Shown in pieces: positions 19,037-27,660 of a DNA stretch of 64,000 nucleotides. The stretch comes from JBBECJ01 sp963763325 (GTDB taxonomy: Bacteria > Chloroflexota > Chloroflexia > Thermomicrobiales > CFX8). Position numbers and translations under genes: made by a program. The notes under the pieces are model-generated. The model did no database searches. It saw nothing but the letters and a program-made list of their open reading frames with translations, and had not been told where the DNA came from. How positions within the stretch are numbered: the first letter of the stretch is position 1; each line of letters opens with the position of its first letter. The stretch spans positions 186,001 to 250,000 of the forward strand of contig CAVXOL010000024.1 in NCBI GenBank assembly GCA_963763325.1. The letters are read 5' to 3'.

Positions 19037-20311
19037 CTACGGATAGATTCCGCGCACTCGCGTAAAGTCCGCGACCCGCTGGATCGCGAGCGCCAGGGCG
19101 GCGGTCCGCATATGGACATTGTAGCGCTTCGAGGTTTCGTAGACCGCGTTGAACGCTCTCGTCATGATGCGGTGCAACCGCTCATTGACCTCGACCTCGG
19201 TCCACGGGAACGCCTGCAGCGCCTGGACCCACTCGAAGTATGAGACGGTTACGCCACCGGCATTTGCCAGAATGTCCGGTGCGACCGTGATACCACGGTC
19301 GAACAGGATCCGATCCGCTTCCGGCGTTGTCGGACCGTTCGCAGCTTCGGCAATGAGCTTGGCTTTGATTCGGCCAGCGTTGTCTTCAGTGATCACCTCT
19401 TCGAGCGCAGCCGGGATCAGAACGTCACATTCCAACTCCAGCAGCTCCTCGTTGGTGCAATTCTCCGCCTCGGCGAAGCCGACGACCGAGCCGGTTCGCG
19501 CCTTGTGTGCGATCACAGCGGCGATGTCAAGTCCATTCGGGTTCTGGATGCCGCCGGTAGAGTCGCTTACCCCAACGACCTTCGAGCCCAGTTCCCACAT
19601 CAACCGCGCAGCGACAGATCCGGCGTTGCCAAAGCCCTGGACAACGCAGGTGGAAGTCGCCAGATCGAGTCCGATCTTCGGTGCAGCCTCTTGAATCGTG
19701 AAGACGGTGCCGCGACCCGTAGCCTCGGCGCGGCCCTCAGAGCCACCGAGAATCAATGGCTTCCCTGTGACGACACCCGGAATCGAATAGCCATGATGCA
19801 TCGAATAGGTGTCCATCAGCCAGGCCATCACCTGCGGGTTAGTGTTGACATCTGGGGCCGGGATGTCACGGTTTGGTCCGATGATGCCGGAGATCTCACT
19901 TGTGAACCGGCGGGTCAGGTTCTGGAGCTCGTTCTGCGACATCAGCTTCGGGTTGCAGGTCACGCCACCCTTCGCTCCGCCGTACGGCAGTCCGACAACT
20001 GCGCACTTCCAGGTCATCCACATCGCGAGCGCCTTGACCTCTTCGATCGTGACGTCCGGATGGTAGCGGATGCCGCCCTTGGTCGGGCCGGGACCGGAGT
20101 TGTGGTGGACGCGGTGGCCGGTGAACACCTGGACCGATCCATCGTCCATCTCGACCGGGAAGTTGACAGTAAACTCGCGCTTACAAACGCTCAGAATCCG
20201 CCGCATGTCGTCGTCCAGCCCGATGACATCGGCGGCAATGTTGAACTGCTCGACCGCTACCTGAAACAAGCTGACGTCGTGTCCGGTGTGTGTCCTCGTG
20301 TCCAGTGCCAT
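19037..20311 (-). CDS. gdhA: Glutamate dehydrogenase
   Basis: Reversible oxidative deamination of glutamate to 2-oxoglutarate and ammonia. 424 aa. Substrate domain: VFTGHRVHHNSGPGPTKGG, catalytic-lysine region WKCAVVGLPYGGAKGG, and DIPAPDVNTN. C-terminal NAD(P)-binding domain with VVQGFGNAGSVAAR and a GVSDSTGGI segment after it. Start ATG 20311 was chosen because homology begins here; an upstream open extension has no family character. It lies downstream of gatB on the same strand but a hairpin separates them. Confidence 0.95.
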   Translation of the reverse strand: MALDTRTHTGHDVSLFQVAVEQFNIAADVIGLDDDMRRILSVCKREFTVNFPVEMDDGSVQVFTGHRVHHNSGPGPTKGGIRYHPDVTIEEVKALAMWMTWKCAVVGLPYGGAKGGVTCNPKLMSQNELQNLTRRFTSEISGIIGPNRDIPAPDVNTNPQVMAWLMDTYSMHHGYSIPGVVTGKPLILGGSEGRAEATGRGTVFTIQEAAPKIGLDLATSTCVVQGFGNAGSVAARLMWELGSKVVGVSDSTGGIQNPNGLDIAAVIAHKARTGSVVGFAEAENCTNEELLELECDVLIPAALEEVITEDNAGRIKAKLIAEAANGPTTPEADRILFDRGITVAPDILANAGGVTVSYFEWVQALQAFPWTEVEVNERLHRIMTRAFNAVYETSKRYNVHMRTAALALAIQRVADFTRVRGIYP

Positions 20312-20420
20312 CTCCGTACCACCAACCTTCTGCTTCGGGCGAATGGTGCGCCCGCTCCACCTCAACGCCGGTCCAATTCGCACTCCAGGCAGGCCCGGCA
20401 GTCCCACCGACAGTCAAATG

Positions 20421-20450
20421 AAACCGGGCCACCCTGCGGTAGCCCGGTTT
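20421..20450 (-). terminator. Hairpin after gatB
   Basis: AAACCGGGC and GCCCGGTTT (9 bp), extended by partial pairing around a 12-nt loop, start one base after the gatB stop on the minus strand. The terminal A-T pairs give a weak T-tract. Confidence 0.6.
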
Positions 20451-20451
20451 C

Positions 20452-21900
20452 CTAATGTTCGCTTTCGGTCAGCGTCTGGGTCACGATCTGCCTGACGATC
20501 GCGGGATTTCCCGTTCCTGCCATGGACCTCATCACCTGACCGATCAGGAAACCAATCGCTGCCTGTTTCCCAGCGTGATAATCAGCGACCGCACTCGGGT
20601 TGGCGGACAGTACCTGATTCACCACCGCCCGAACCTTGTCTTCGTCCGTCTCCTGCCGCAACCCTCGCTGTTGCACGAGTGCTCGCGGCGACGCGCCCGA
20701 CCGATCGACCTCAGCGAGCACCTCCTTGCCGGCCTGTGCGTTGATCTCGCCCGCGCGTACCATGACAACGATTTCGGCGAGTTGATCTGGCTGCAGATTG
20801 ATTCGATCGAACCCGCCCTGTATCCGGGCCAACGCGAACACATCTCCGACGAGCCAGTTCGCGACGTCCTTCTGGTGTCCACCAGCCGCCTCGACCGCCT
20901 GCTCGTAGTAGTCCGCGATCGACGGCTCCTCGGTGATCATCGCGGAGTCTTGCGCTCCCAATCCAAACGCTGACATCAGCCGCGCGCGGCGCGCCTCGGG
21001 CAACTCCGCCATGCCGCTACGGATTTCGGCAACCTCGGAAGCATCCAGTTCGATTGGCGGAAGATCCGGCTCGGGGAAGTAGCGGTAGTCGTGAGCCTGT
21101 TCCTTGGTTCGCTGCCCTACGGTGATGCCCTGATCCTCGACCCATCCACGAGTCTCCTGAACCAGCGTCTCGCCGCTTTCGAGAGCCGCTCGTTGCCGCT
21201 CGACCTCAAATGCGAGCGCCCGCTCGACAGCTCGGAACGAGTTCATATTCTTGATCTCGACTTTTGGCCCGACGATCGTTCCGTCGCTCGTCCGCTGGGA
21301 GACGTTCGCGTCGCAGCGGAACGAACCTTCTTCCATGTTGCCGGCCGACGCGCCAATATAGCGCAGGATTCGCCGGAGCGCGATCAGATATTCGCGCGCT
21401 TCCTGCGGCGAGCGCAGGTCGGGTTCAGAAACGATTTCCATCAACGGCACGCCGGCGCGATTGACGTCAACGAGGCTGCGATCTCCGCCTGCATCGACAC
21501 GATGAACCAGCCGCGCGGTATCTTCTTCGAGATGAACCCGAGTAATACCAACCCGCTTTCGATCACCGTCGACATCGAATTCCAGTTCACCGCCAATGGC
21601 CATTGGCAAGTCGTACTGGGAAATCTGATACCCCTTCATGAGGTCAGGGTAGATGTAGTTCTTGCGGTCGAACTTGTTATAGTCCGGGATCTCGCTGCCC
21701 AGCGCCAGACCGGTCGCGATCGTCTTCTCGACGGCAACCCGATTGATGACCGGCAGCACCCCCGGCAGGCCCAGACAGACCGGGCAGACATGGGTATTTG
21801 GCGGGGCGCTGAAGTATTCCGACGAGCAGCCACAGTACATCTTGCTGCTCGTGAGAACCTGCGCGTGCACTTCCAGACCAATGATGGTTTCGAACTCCAC
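20452..21900 (-). CDS. gatB: Aspartyl/glutamyl-tRNA(Asn/Gln) amidotransferase subunit B
   Basis: Component of GatCAB, which amidates misacylated Glu-tRNA(Gln) and/or Asp-tRNA(Asn). 482 aa. GatB catalytic core: FETIIGLEVHAQVLTSSKMY, zinc-type Cys cluster (YCGC and CPVCLGLPG), DYNKFDRKNYIYPDLMKGYQ; the C-terminal GatB/YqeY helical domain starts around ADYYEQAVEAAGG. Start GTG 21900 with GGGAG about 8 nt upstream; homology begins at residue 2. TGCTATACT at 21947-21955 is its likely promoter. gatA and gatC are elsewhere. Confidence 0.95.
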   Translation of the reverse strand: MEFETIIGLEVHAQVLTSSKMYCGCSSEYFSAPPNTHVCPVCLGLPGVLPVINRVAVEKTIATGLALGSEIPDYNKFDRKNYIYPDLMKGYQISQYDLPMAIGGELEFDVDGDRKRVGITRVHLEEDTARLVHRVDAGGDRSLVDVNRAGVPLMEIVSEPDLRSPQEAREYLIALRRILRYIGASAGNMEEGSFRCDANVSQRTSDGTIVGPKVEIKNMNSFRAVERALAFEVERQRAALESGETLVQETRGWVEDQGITVGQRTKEQAHDYRYFPEPDLPPIELDASEVAEIRSGMAELPEARRARLMSAFGLGAQDSAMITEEPSIADYYEQAVEAAGGHQKDVANWLVGDVFALARIQGGFDRINLQPDQLAEIVVMVRAGEINAQAGKEVLAEVDRSGASPRALVQQRGLRQETDEDKVRAVVNQVLSANPSAVADYHAGKQAAIGFLIGQVMRSMAGTGNPAIVRQIVTQTLTESEH

Positions 21901-22293
21901 GCGACACTCCCAGTCCGGTGTTACTCCGGCCCAAATTGGCCGCGAGAGTATAGCACGGCACGAGCGCAACAACCTGTCAAGCCGACAACGGATTCGCGAC
22001 CGGCGGCCAACTCCTCCGGCCCGTCGGGAGTCGCTAGCCAAACCGTCCGCCACGTACCGTATTTCCGCGTCAGATTGTGAAAAATGTGGCGAAGCATGCT
22101 ACCATTCCCGATGTCGTGGGCACGCGTACGGCGGAGCTTTCGGCAGCATACCCACCACTCTTGCAAGCGTCTCTTCGGGATTCGGTACGAACGCGGGCGG
22201 CCGGCACTGCATCCGATGAAGCACTGAGTCTCATCCGGTCAATCATCGTTGAGCAGGTATGGTCACGGAGCACTGGGAGGCGAATCGCCACCG
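21901..22293. other. 393-nt divergent intergenic region with promoters
   Basis: Separates gatB (minus) from the NuoG-like gene (plus). Holds TGCTATACT at 21947-21955 (minus, for gatB) and TGCTACCAT at 22097-22105 (plus, candidate for the NuoG-like gene, leaving a leader of about 180 nt). No open frame in the leader has a convincing start or family likeness. Confidence 0.45.
21947..21955 (-). promoter_or_regulatory. Extended -10 promoter of gatB
   Basis: TGCTATACT on the minus strand, 47 nt before the gatB GTG. Confidence 0.6.
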
Positions 22294-24672
22294 ATGGTCG
22301 CAACACGAAGTGAAACCAGGCTCGTTACTCTCACGATCGATGGCCAGGAAGTCACCGTCCCAGCCGGGACGACGATCCTTCAGGCGGCTGAAGCCAACGG
22401 CATTGAGGTGCCAAATCTTTGCTATCAACCGTTGCTACGTGCGTGGGGGTCGTGTCGACTCTGTACTGTCGAGATCCTGGGGTCGCGCGGTGGCCTGATC
22501 GAATCGTGCGCCACACCGGTGCGCGAGGGTCAGGAAGTATCAACCATATCGCCCGCGGTCGTCGAGGCTCGCCAGTTCATCCTCCAGATGTATCTGATCG
22601 ACCACGCGCTCGACTGCCCGACCTGTGACAAGTCCGGCGAATGCTATTTGCAGGACAATACCTATCTGCACAACATCAGCGCCAACCCGTTTCGTCGTCC
22701 AAAACTCGCCCAGCCGTACAAGCATCTCCGCGAAACGATCGACTACAAGTGGGACCGCTGCATCATCTGTGCCCGTTGCACGCGCGTCTGCGACGAAATG
22801 ATTGGCGTCACCGCCATCACTGTCGCCGGACGTGGCCTCGAAGCAGAGATCACCGCATCGTATGGCGTCGATCTGCGAGACACGAGCTGCACCAACTGCG
22901 GTATGTGCATTGCAGTCTGCCCGGTCGGTGCGCTGACTGACCGCCACTTTGGTCATCACCCATGGGAACTAGACGCGGTTGAGACTGTCTGCGGATTCTG
23001 TGACGTCGGTTGCACGCTGAATGTCGAGCACAATCGTGGTCTGGTTCGCCGCGTATCGCACCTCTGGGACCGCGGAGTGAACCTGGGCTACACCTGCGAG
23101 CGTGGCAAGTGGGGGCACGAACACGTCCAGGATCCGATGCGGCTACGCTACGCCCGGGTCACCGAAAGCGGAGAGCAGCACGAGGTCGAGCTGGACGAGG
23201 CGCTTGACATCGTTGCCGAGAAATTCCGCCACTACCAGGGTGGCTCGTTTGCGGCACTTGCGTCACCTGATAACACAAACGAGGATAACTACCTCCTCCA
23301 GCAGTTCACTCGTGCCGTAATGGGCTCGAACAATATCGACCGGCTGATCTCCCGCTCCCAGGCTGGTGTCGATGACGCGCTGCTCCAGTCGTTCGGTGTC
23401 TCGGCCAGCACGGCCAGCATGCAGGAGATGCGTACCGATTCCCATTGCGCCCTCATCGTTGGGCCGGACATTGGCTACCATGAACCTGTCGCCTCCTACT
23501 GGCTCTACTGGGCGCTGCGATACCGCGAAACGAAGATGATCGTCGTGACCGACGACCATCAGTTCCTCTGCGACCGCAGCGACCGATGGCTTAGAGCTGC
23601 CAAGGGAAGCGAAGCAGATGTTCTCAACGCGATGACGAAGATCGTCATCGCCGAGGGACTCGCTTCGGAGACTGCGGATCTAGCGGCCTTGAGGGGCGCG
23701 GTCGCGTCGGTAGACATCGATGCTGTCGCCGCAGCGGCTGGCGTTCCGGTCGCGGTACTACGAGAATCTGCCATCCTCTTTGCAACGGGTGGTCGCGGAG
23801 TGCAGGAAGGTGCGACGGAGTACCCAACCAGCACGATCTGGCACACGGTCGCGGCCGGTTCACCGAACGCTGAAGCGACGGCACTGGCGGCCAACAATCT
23901 CGCGCTCGTCTGCGGCCATGTCGGCAAACCAGGTGGTGGCGTCCTGGCACTCCGACAGAACGCCAACGCGCAGGGCAGCATCGACGTCGGCTGTCACCCG
24001 GCTGTCTTGCCAGGGGGCATGCGGGCAAGTGATGAGACAGCGCGGGCAACGTTCGCAGAACTGTGGTCGCAGTGCTGGAACGAGACTGCCGTCCCGCAAA
24101 ATGGGTTCAAGCCGCGTCGGGGCCTCCCGTCTGAGCCTGGCATCAACTTCGCCGGCCTGGCGGACGCGATCGAGGCCGGAACGATTAAGGCGATGTACAT
24201 TAGTGCTCAGTCGCACAAGTGGGCCGCGCCGGTAGATACTCAGCTCATGGCGGCCTTGTCAAAGCTCGAGTTCCTGGTCGTTGAGGACTGCTTCGACACC
24301 GAACTGACCAGGATCGCGCACGTTGTCCTGCCGACCGCGATGTACCTAGAGAAGGACGGGTCATTCACGAACCTCGACCGCACCGTCCAGCGGGTACGAT
24401 TTACCGTTTCTTCACCCGGCGACGCTCATGCAACGGCCTGGTATGTCGCCGAGATCGCCGGGCGGCTAGGCTACGCGCTGCCATCCGAAAACGTCGCGGC
24501 GATCATGGACGAGATCGCGGCCGTCGTACCCGCCTATGCGGGCGTCAACTTCCCGCGACTCGAGCGCGGCGGTATGCAATGGCCGGTGTCGAGCTTCGGG
24601 GCAGAGCAGACCGTCTACCTGTCTGTCGGCCACGGACTCGCGCCGGAGGATATCCGAATCGTCGCCGACTAA
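22294..24672 (+). CDS. NuoG-like / formate-dehydrogenase-alpha-like iron-sulfur molybdopterin-fold subunit
   Basis: 792 aa. N-terminal 2Fe-2S domain (Cys43, 54, 57, 72), His103-Cys107-Cys110-Cys116 cluster, two ferredoxin 4Fe-4S motifs (Cys155/158/161/165 and 198/201/204/208), then a Mo-bis-MGD-type domain opening with a further 4Fe-4S site (Cys232/235/239/267) and Lys271. Overall layout matches both NuoG and NAD-linked FdhA. At the place where FDH has NVDxCARVU/CH the sequence is NNIDRLISRSQ, so the catalytic Cys/Sec and His are missing. This argues for an electron-transfer (NuoG-like) role rather than formate oxidation. Start ATG 22294; GGGAGG at 22275-22280. Followed by a NuoI-like gene after 32 nt; no nuoE, F or H adjacent. 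Confidence 0.87.
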   Translation: MVATRSETRLVTLTIDGQEVTVPAGTTILQAAEANGIEVPNLCYQPLLRAWGSCRLCTVEILGSRGGLIESCATPVREGQEVSTISPAVVEARQFILQMYLIDHALDCPTCDKSGECYLQDNTYLHNISANPFRRPKLAQPYKHLRETIDYKWDRCIICARCTRVCDEMIGVTAITVAGRGLEAEITASYGVDLRDTSCTNCGMCIAVCPVGALTDRHFGHHPWELDAVETVCGFCDVGCTLNVEHNRGLVRRVSHLWDRGVNLGYTCERGKWGHEHVQDPMRLRYARVTESGEQHEVELDEALDIVAEKFRHYQGGSFAALASPDNTNEDNYLLQQFTRAVMGSNNIDRLISRSQAGVDDALLQSFGVSASTASMQEMRTDSHCALIVGPDIGYHEPVASYWLYWALRYRETKMIVVTDDHQFLCDRSDRWLRAAKGSEADVLNAMTKIVIAEGLASETADLAALRGAVASVDIDAVAAAAGVPVAVLRESAILFATGGRGVQEGATEYPTSTIWHTVAAGSPNAEATALAANNLALVCGHVGKPGGGVLALRQNANAQGSIDVGCHPAVLPGGMRASDETARATFAELWSQCWNETAVPQNGFKPRRGLPSEPGINFAGLADAIEAGTIKAMYISAQSHKWAAPVDTQLMAALSKLEFLVVEDCFDTELTRIAHVVLPTAMYLEKDGSFTNLDRTVQRVRFTVSSPGDAHATAWYVAEIAGRLGYALPSENVAAIMDEIAAVVPAYAGVNFPRLERGGMQWPVSSFGAEQTVYLSVGHGLAPEDIRIVAD

Positions 24673-24704
24673 CGGCCACGGCGACCTGAAAGGCACACTC
24701 GACG

Positions 24705-25160
24705 ATGCTGGACGAATTCAAGGGCTTCGCCGTCACATTGAGGCGGATGACCAAGAAGCCGGTCACTTTTGAATATCCCGACGAGAAGCGCGAGTTCGCG
24801 CCACGCTTTCGTGGCCTTCCATCGTTGCGCGCCGATCCTGAAACCGGCGAGGCTCTCTGCGTTGCCTGCGGCTTATGCGCCAGAATCTGCCCAACGTCGT
24901 GCCTTGAGATGCACGTCGTTCCATCCGAAGAGGGTGACCGCGAACTGGGCGAGTTCATCTTACGATCGGGCCGCTGCCTGTTCTGCGGGTTTTGCGCGCA
25001 GGTCTGCCCGGTTGACGCCATCACGATGAGTGGAGCCTTTGAGCGATCGGTCCTCGTCCGCGATGGGCTGATCTATACCAAGACCGAGCTGGCCGCATTC
25101 GGAGCCCAGAACGAGACCTGGTGGGGCGCGGACAGCCCTCCACGTGCAACGACGCCATAA
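24705..25160 (+). CDS. NuoI-like 2[4Fe-4S] ferredoxin subunit
   Basis: 151 aa. Two canonical motifs CVACGLCARICPTSC and CLFCGFCAQVCPVDAI bind two 4Fe-4S clusters. N-terminal amphipathic start (MLDEFKGFAVTLRRMTKKPV) and FRGLPSLRADPETGE resemble the peripheral-arm subunit NuoI. Directly follows the NuoG-like gene, so the pair likely forms an electron-transfer module that either joins a complex I encoded elsewhere or works with another partner. Transcription likely ends at the hairpin at 25182-25209. Confidence 0.9.
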   Translation: MLDEFKGFAVTLRRMTKKPVTFEYPDEKREFAPRFRGLPSLRADPETGEALCVACGLCARICPTSCLEMHVVPSEEGDRELGEFILRSGRCLFCGFCAQVCPVDAITMSGAFERSVLVRDGLIYTKTELAAFGAQNETWWGADSPPRATTP

Positions 25161-25181
25161 CACCAGATGTCGTGCAGTGTT

Positions 25182-25216
25182 ACGGGACGGCGCGCAAGCG
25201 TCGTCCCGTTCTCTTT
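25182..25216 (+). terminator. Intrinsic terminator after the NuoI-like gene
   Basis: ACGGGACGGCGC and GCGTCGTCCCGT (12 bp with one G-U pair), loop GCAA, followed by TCTCTTT. Confidence 0.75.
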
Positions 25217-25340
25217 GTTGGTCACGGAATTTGCCGTCCCAATTCAGGGTTGCCCGATCGAACGTAAACGCAGATGATAGCGTTGACGTACGTAGACGCT
25301 GACATCCGCTCGGTAGACAGACAATCCAGGGAGGACGACA

Positions 25341-26768
25341 ATGGCGAAGGAGTATCCGTTCTATTGCGCCGGTGGTTGGCGTTCGTCGGCAAACCGGCTG
25401 GAGGTCCGCAACCCACACGACGACTCAGTCGTTGGAGTGACGTCATTCGCGACAGACTCCGATCTCGAAGACGCGATCGCTGCTGCCGAGGACGCGTTCG
25501 AGACGATGAAGACGATGCCGACTTACGAGCGGGCCGGTGCGCTGACCAAGCTGGCCGCTGTCATGGAGGAGCGTCAGGAAGAGCTGGCGGTCCTGATCGC
25601 CAAGGAGGCCGGCAAGCCACTGCGCGACGCTCGGACGGAAGCCATGCGCGGCGTCTTCACGGTCCAGATCGCTGCAGAAGAAGCAAAGCGAATTGGTGGC
25701 GAGATGATGCCGCTCGATCTCCTTCCATCCTCGAAGGGACGATTCGGCATCACGCGCAAGGTGCCGATCGGCCCAATTGCCGGAATTTCACCGTTCAACT
25801 TCCCGCTCAACCTTGCCCTCCACAAGGTCGCGCCAGCGATTGCGTCAGGTAACCCCATCGTTCTCAAGCCGCCGACGCACGACCCACTCACGATGCTGAC
25901 CGTAGCCGAAATGATTGACGGCCTCGGCCTGCCGAAGGGCGCCGTTTCAATCATGCCGATGGACCGGGCGCTCGGCGATAAGCTGGTGACCGACGACAGA
26001 TTCAAGTTGCTCTCGTTCACCGGCTCACCGGATGTCGGTTGGGACATGAAGGCTCGTGCCGGCAAGAAGAAGGTTGTCCTGGAACTGGGCGGAAACGCCG
26101 GGGTTGCGATCGATCGCGACGCCGATATCGACTATGCGGTCTCACGTGTCCGGATGGGAGCCTTCGCCTACGCCGGCCAGGTCTGTATCTCCGTCCAGCG
26201 CGTGTTCGTCCATCAGGACGTCTACGATCAATTCTGTGAGAAGCTGGCTTCTGCCGTCGCGACGATCAAGGCTGGAGACCCGCTCGATCCCGACACCGAG
26301 CTCGGGCCGATGATCGACGACAAGGCTGCCCACCGCATCGACGAATGGGTCCAGGCAGCCGTCCGGGAAGGTGGGCGTGTCCTGACCGGGGGCCGCGCGA
26401 ATGGCCGCTTCTACGAACCGACCGTCCTCGTCGACGTTGCTCGCGAGTCATTCGTCTGCTCTCGCGAGGCGTTTGCGCCAATCGTCAGCGTCTTCCCGAC
26501 GAAAGACTGGGACGACACGCTGTCGAAGATCAATGACTCGGTCTTCGGCCTGCAAGCCGGTGTCTTCACGTCGAGTCTTGAGCACGCGCTCCAGGCGTTT
26601 GAGCGTCTGGATGTCGGCGGCGTCATCTTGAACGACGTACCCGTCTATCGGATCGACCACATGCCATACGGCGGCGTCAAGGACTCCGGTCTGAGCCGCG
26701 AAGGTCTCCGCTATGCGATCGAGGACATGACCGAGACGCGCCTGCTGGTCGTCAGCCGCCCGTCGTAG
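25341..26768 (+). CDS. Aldehyde dehydrogenase family protein (non-phosphorylating GAPDH / lactaldehyde dehydrogenase-like)
   Basis: NAD(P)-dependent oxidation of an aldehyde to the acid, 475 aa. GPIAGISPFNFPLNLALHKV (cofactor and oxyanion Asn), LSFTGSPDVGWDM, catalytic Glu in VVLELGGNAG, and catalytic Cys in YAGQVCISVQRVFVH. The GQVCISVQRV version is typical of archaeal-type lactaldehyde/GAPN-like and succinate-semialdehyde-like subgroups, so the substrate is uncertain. Start ATG 25341 preceded by GGGAGG. Overlaps the 3' end of convergent nfo by 17 nt. Confidence 0.87.
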   Translation: MAKEYPFYCAGGWRSSANRLEVRNPHDDSVVGVTSFATDSDLEDAIAAAEDAFETMKTMPTYERAGALTKLAAVMEERQEELAVLIAKEAGKPLRDARTEAMRGVFTVQIAAEEAKRIGGEMMPLDLLPSSKGRFGITRKVPIGPIAGISPFNFPLNLALHKVAPAIASGNPIVLKPPTHDPLTMLTVAEMIDGLGLPKGAVSIMPMDRALGDKLVTDDRFKLLSFTGSPDVGWDMKARAGKKKVVLELGGNAGVAIDRDADIDYAVSRVRMGAFAYAGQVCISVQRVFVHQDVYDQFCEKLASAVATIKAGDPLDPDTELGPMIDDKAAHRIDEWVQAAVREGGRVLTGGRANGRFYEPTVLVDVARESFVCSREAFAPIVSVFPTKDWDDTLSKINDSVFGLQAGVFTSSLEHALQAFERLDVGGVILNDVPVYRIDHMPYGGVKDSGLSREGLRYAIEDMTETRLLVVSRPS

Positions 26769-27654
26769 CTCCTCCGGGGGCGGCAGCGTCACTGCCGCCC
26801 CCGGTCGCTACGACCAGCGAGCGCAACAGAATCAGCGCGTCACGATCCTCGACAAGGTCCTCGCCCTTCTCTGTCTCCAGCAATGCTGGCTTTCCAGCAA
26901 ACCGCGCGTCGTTCATGAAGTTTCGGAACCCATCGGCCCCGATAAATCCGGCGCCGATGTGCGCATGCCGGTCGCGCTTCGAGCCGAACTCGGTAAGCGC
27001 GTCGTTGAAGTGGAATGCCTCGATCTGGTTGACACCAACGGTTCGGTCAAACTGATCCATCGTCTCGGCATACGTCTCCGGCGTCCGGATGTCGTAGCCG
27101 GCTACAAACGTGTGACACGTGTCGAAGCAGACGCCAAGCCGCTCAGGTGACGTGACACCATCGATGATTGCTTCCAGCTCCTCGAATGTTGACCCAAGCG
27201 TCGTCCCTTGGCCGGCCGTCGTTTCAAGGAGCGTCCGAACCTTCAAACCCGGCAGGTCGGAATGGATGCGGTCAAGTGCGGCAACGACCCGCGCAATGCC
27301 CTCGTGCGTTCCAGCTTTCATGTGGGCGCCGGGGTGCGTGACCAGGAATGGAATGCCGAGCTGCTCGCAACGCTCCAATTCGATCCGGAACGCATCGATC
27401 GACTTTTCCCACATCTCGTCGGCTGGCGACGCCAGGTTGATCAGGTACGAGTCGTGCGCGACGACTGGATCGACAACACAATCGACGCAACACTGGCGAA
27501 ACAGTGCAGCATCCTCGTCCTCAATCGGCTTGGCCTTCCACTGTTTCTGGTTCTTCGTGAATATCTGGAGGGCATCCGACTCGACGCTGTGTGCGCGCTG
27601 AACAGCCTTGTCGAATCCTCCGGAAATCGACATGTGTGCACCAAGCTTCAACAT
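26752..27654 (-). CDS. nfo: Endonuclease IV (AP endonuclease)
   Basis: Trinuclear-zinc AP endonuclease and 3'-phosphatase of base excision repair, 300 aa. LGAHMSISGGFDKAV, QIFTKNQKQWK, AHDSYLINLASP, THPGAHMKAG, LLETTAGQGT, GVCFDTCHTFVAGYD, FHFNDALTEFGSKRDRHAHI and ALLETEKG cover the zinc ligands of the Xth2 TIM barrel. Start ATG 27654, 6 nt after the stop of the Spx/ArsC-family gene with AGGAAAG as Shine-Dalgarno, so the two form an operon. The C-terminal Gly/Ala tail is encoded by the terminator-like hairpin at 26774-26804. Confidence 0.95.
   Translation of the reverse strand: MLKLGAHMSISGGFDKAVQRAHSVESDALQIFTKNQKQWKAKPIEDEDAALFRQCCVDCVVDPVVAHDSYLINLASPADEMWEKSIDAFRIELERCEQLGIPFLVTHPGAHMKAGTHEGIARVVAALDRIHSDLPGLKVRTLLETTAGQGTTLGSTFEELEAIIDGVTSPERLGVCFDTCHTFVAGYDIRTPETYAETMDQFDRTVGVNQIEAFHFNDALTEFGSKRDRHAHIGAGFIGADGFRNFMNDARFAGKPALLETEKGEDLVEDRDALILLRSLVVATGGGSDAAAPGGATTGG
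26774..26804. terminator. 13-bp hairpin at the convergent ends of the aldehyde dehydrogenase gene and nfo
   Basis: CCGGGGGCGGCAG, loop CGTCA, and the exact complement. It lies just beyond the aldehyde dehydrogenase stop and inside the last codons of nfo, so one element serves both strands. No T-run. Confidence 0.6.
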
Positions 27655-27660
27655 GCTTTC

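Noticed and set aside
19505..20455. 316-codon plus-strand frame across gdhA
   Set aside because: Shadow of gdhA; no independent start signal or homology.
22294..24672. Selenocysteine formate dehydrogenase
   Set aside because: No in-frame TGA, and the catalytic column is Ser-Gln rather than Sec/Cys-His.
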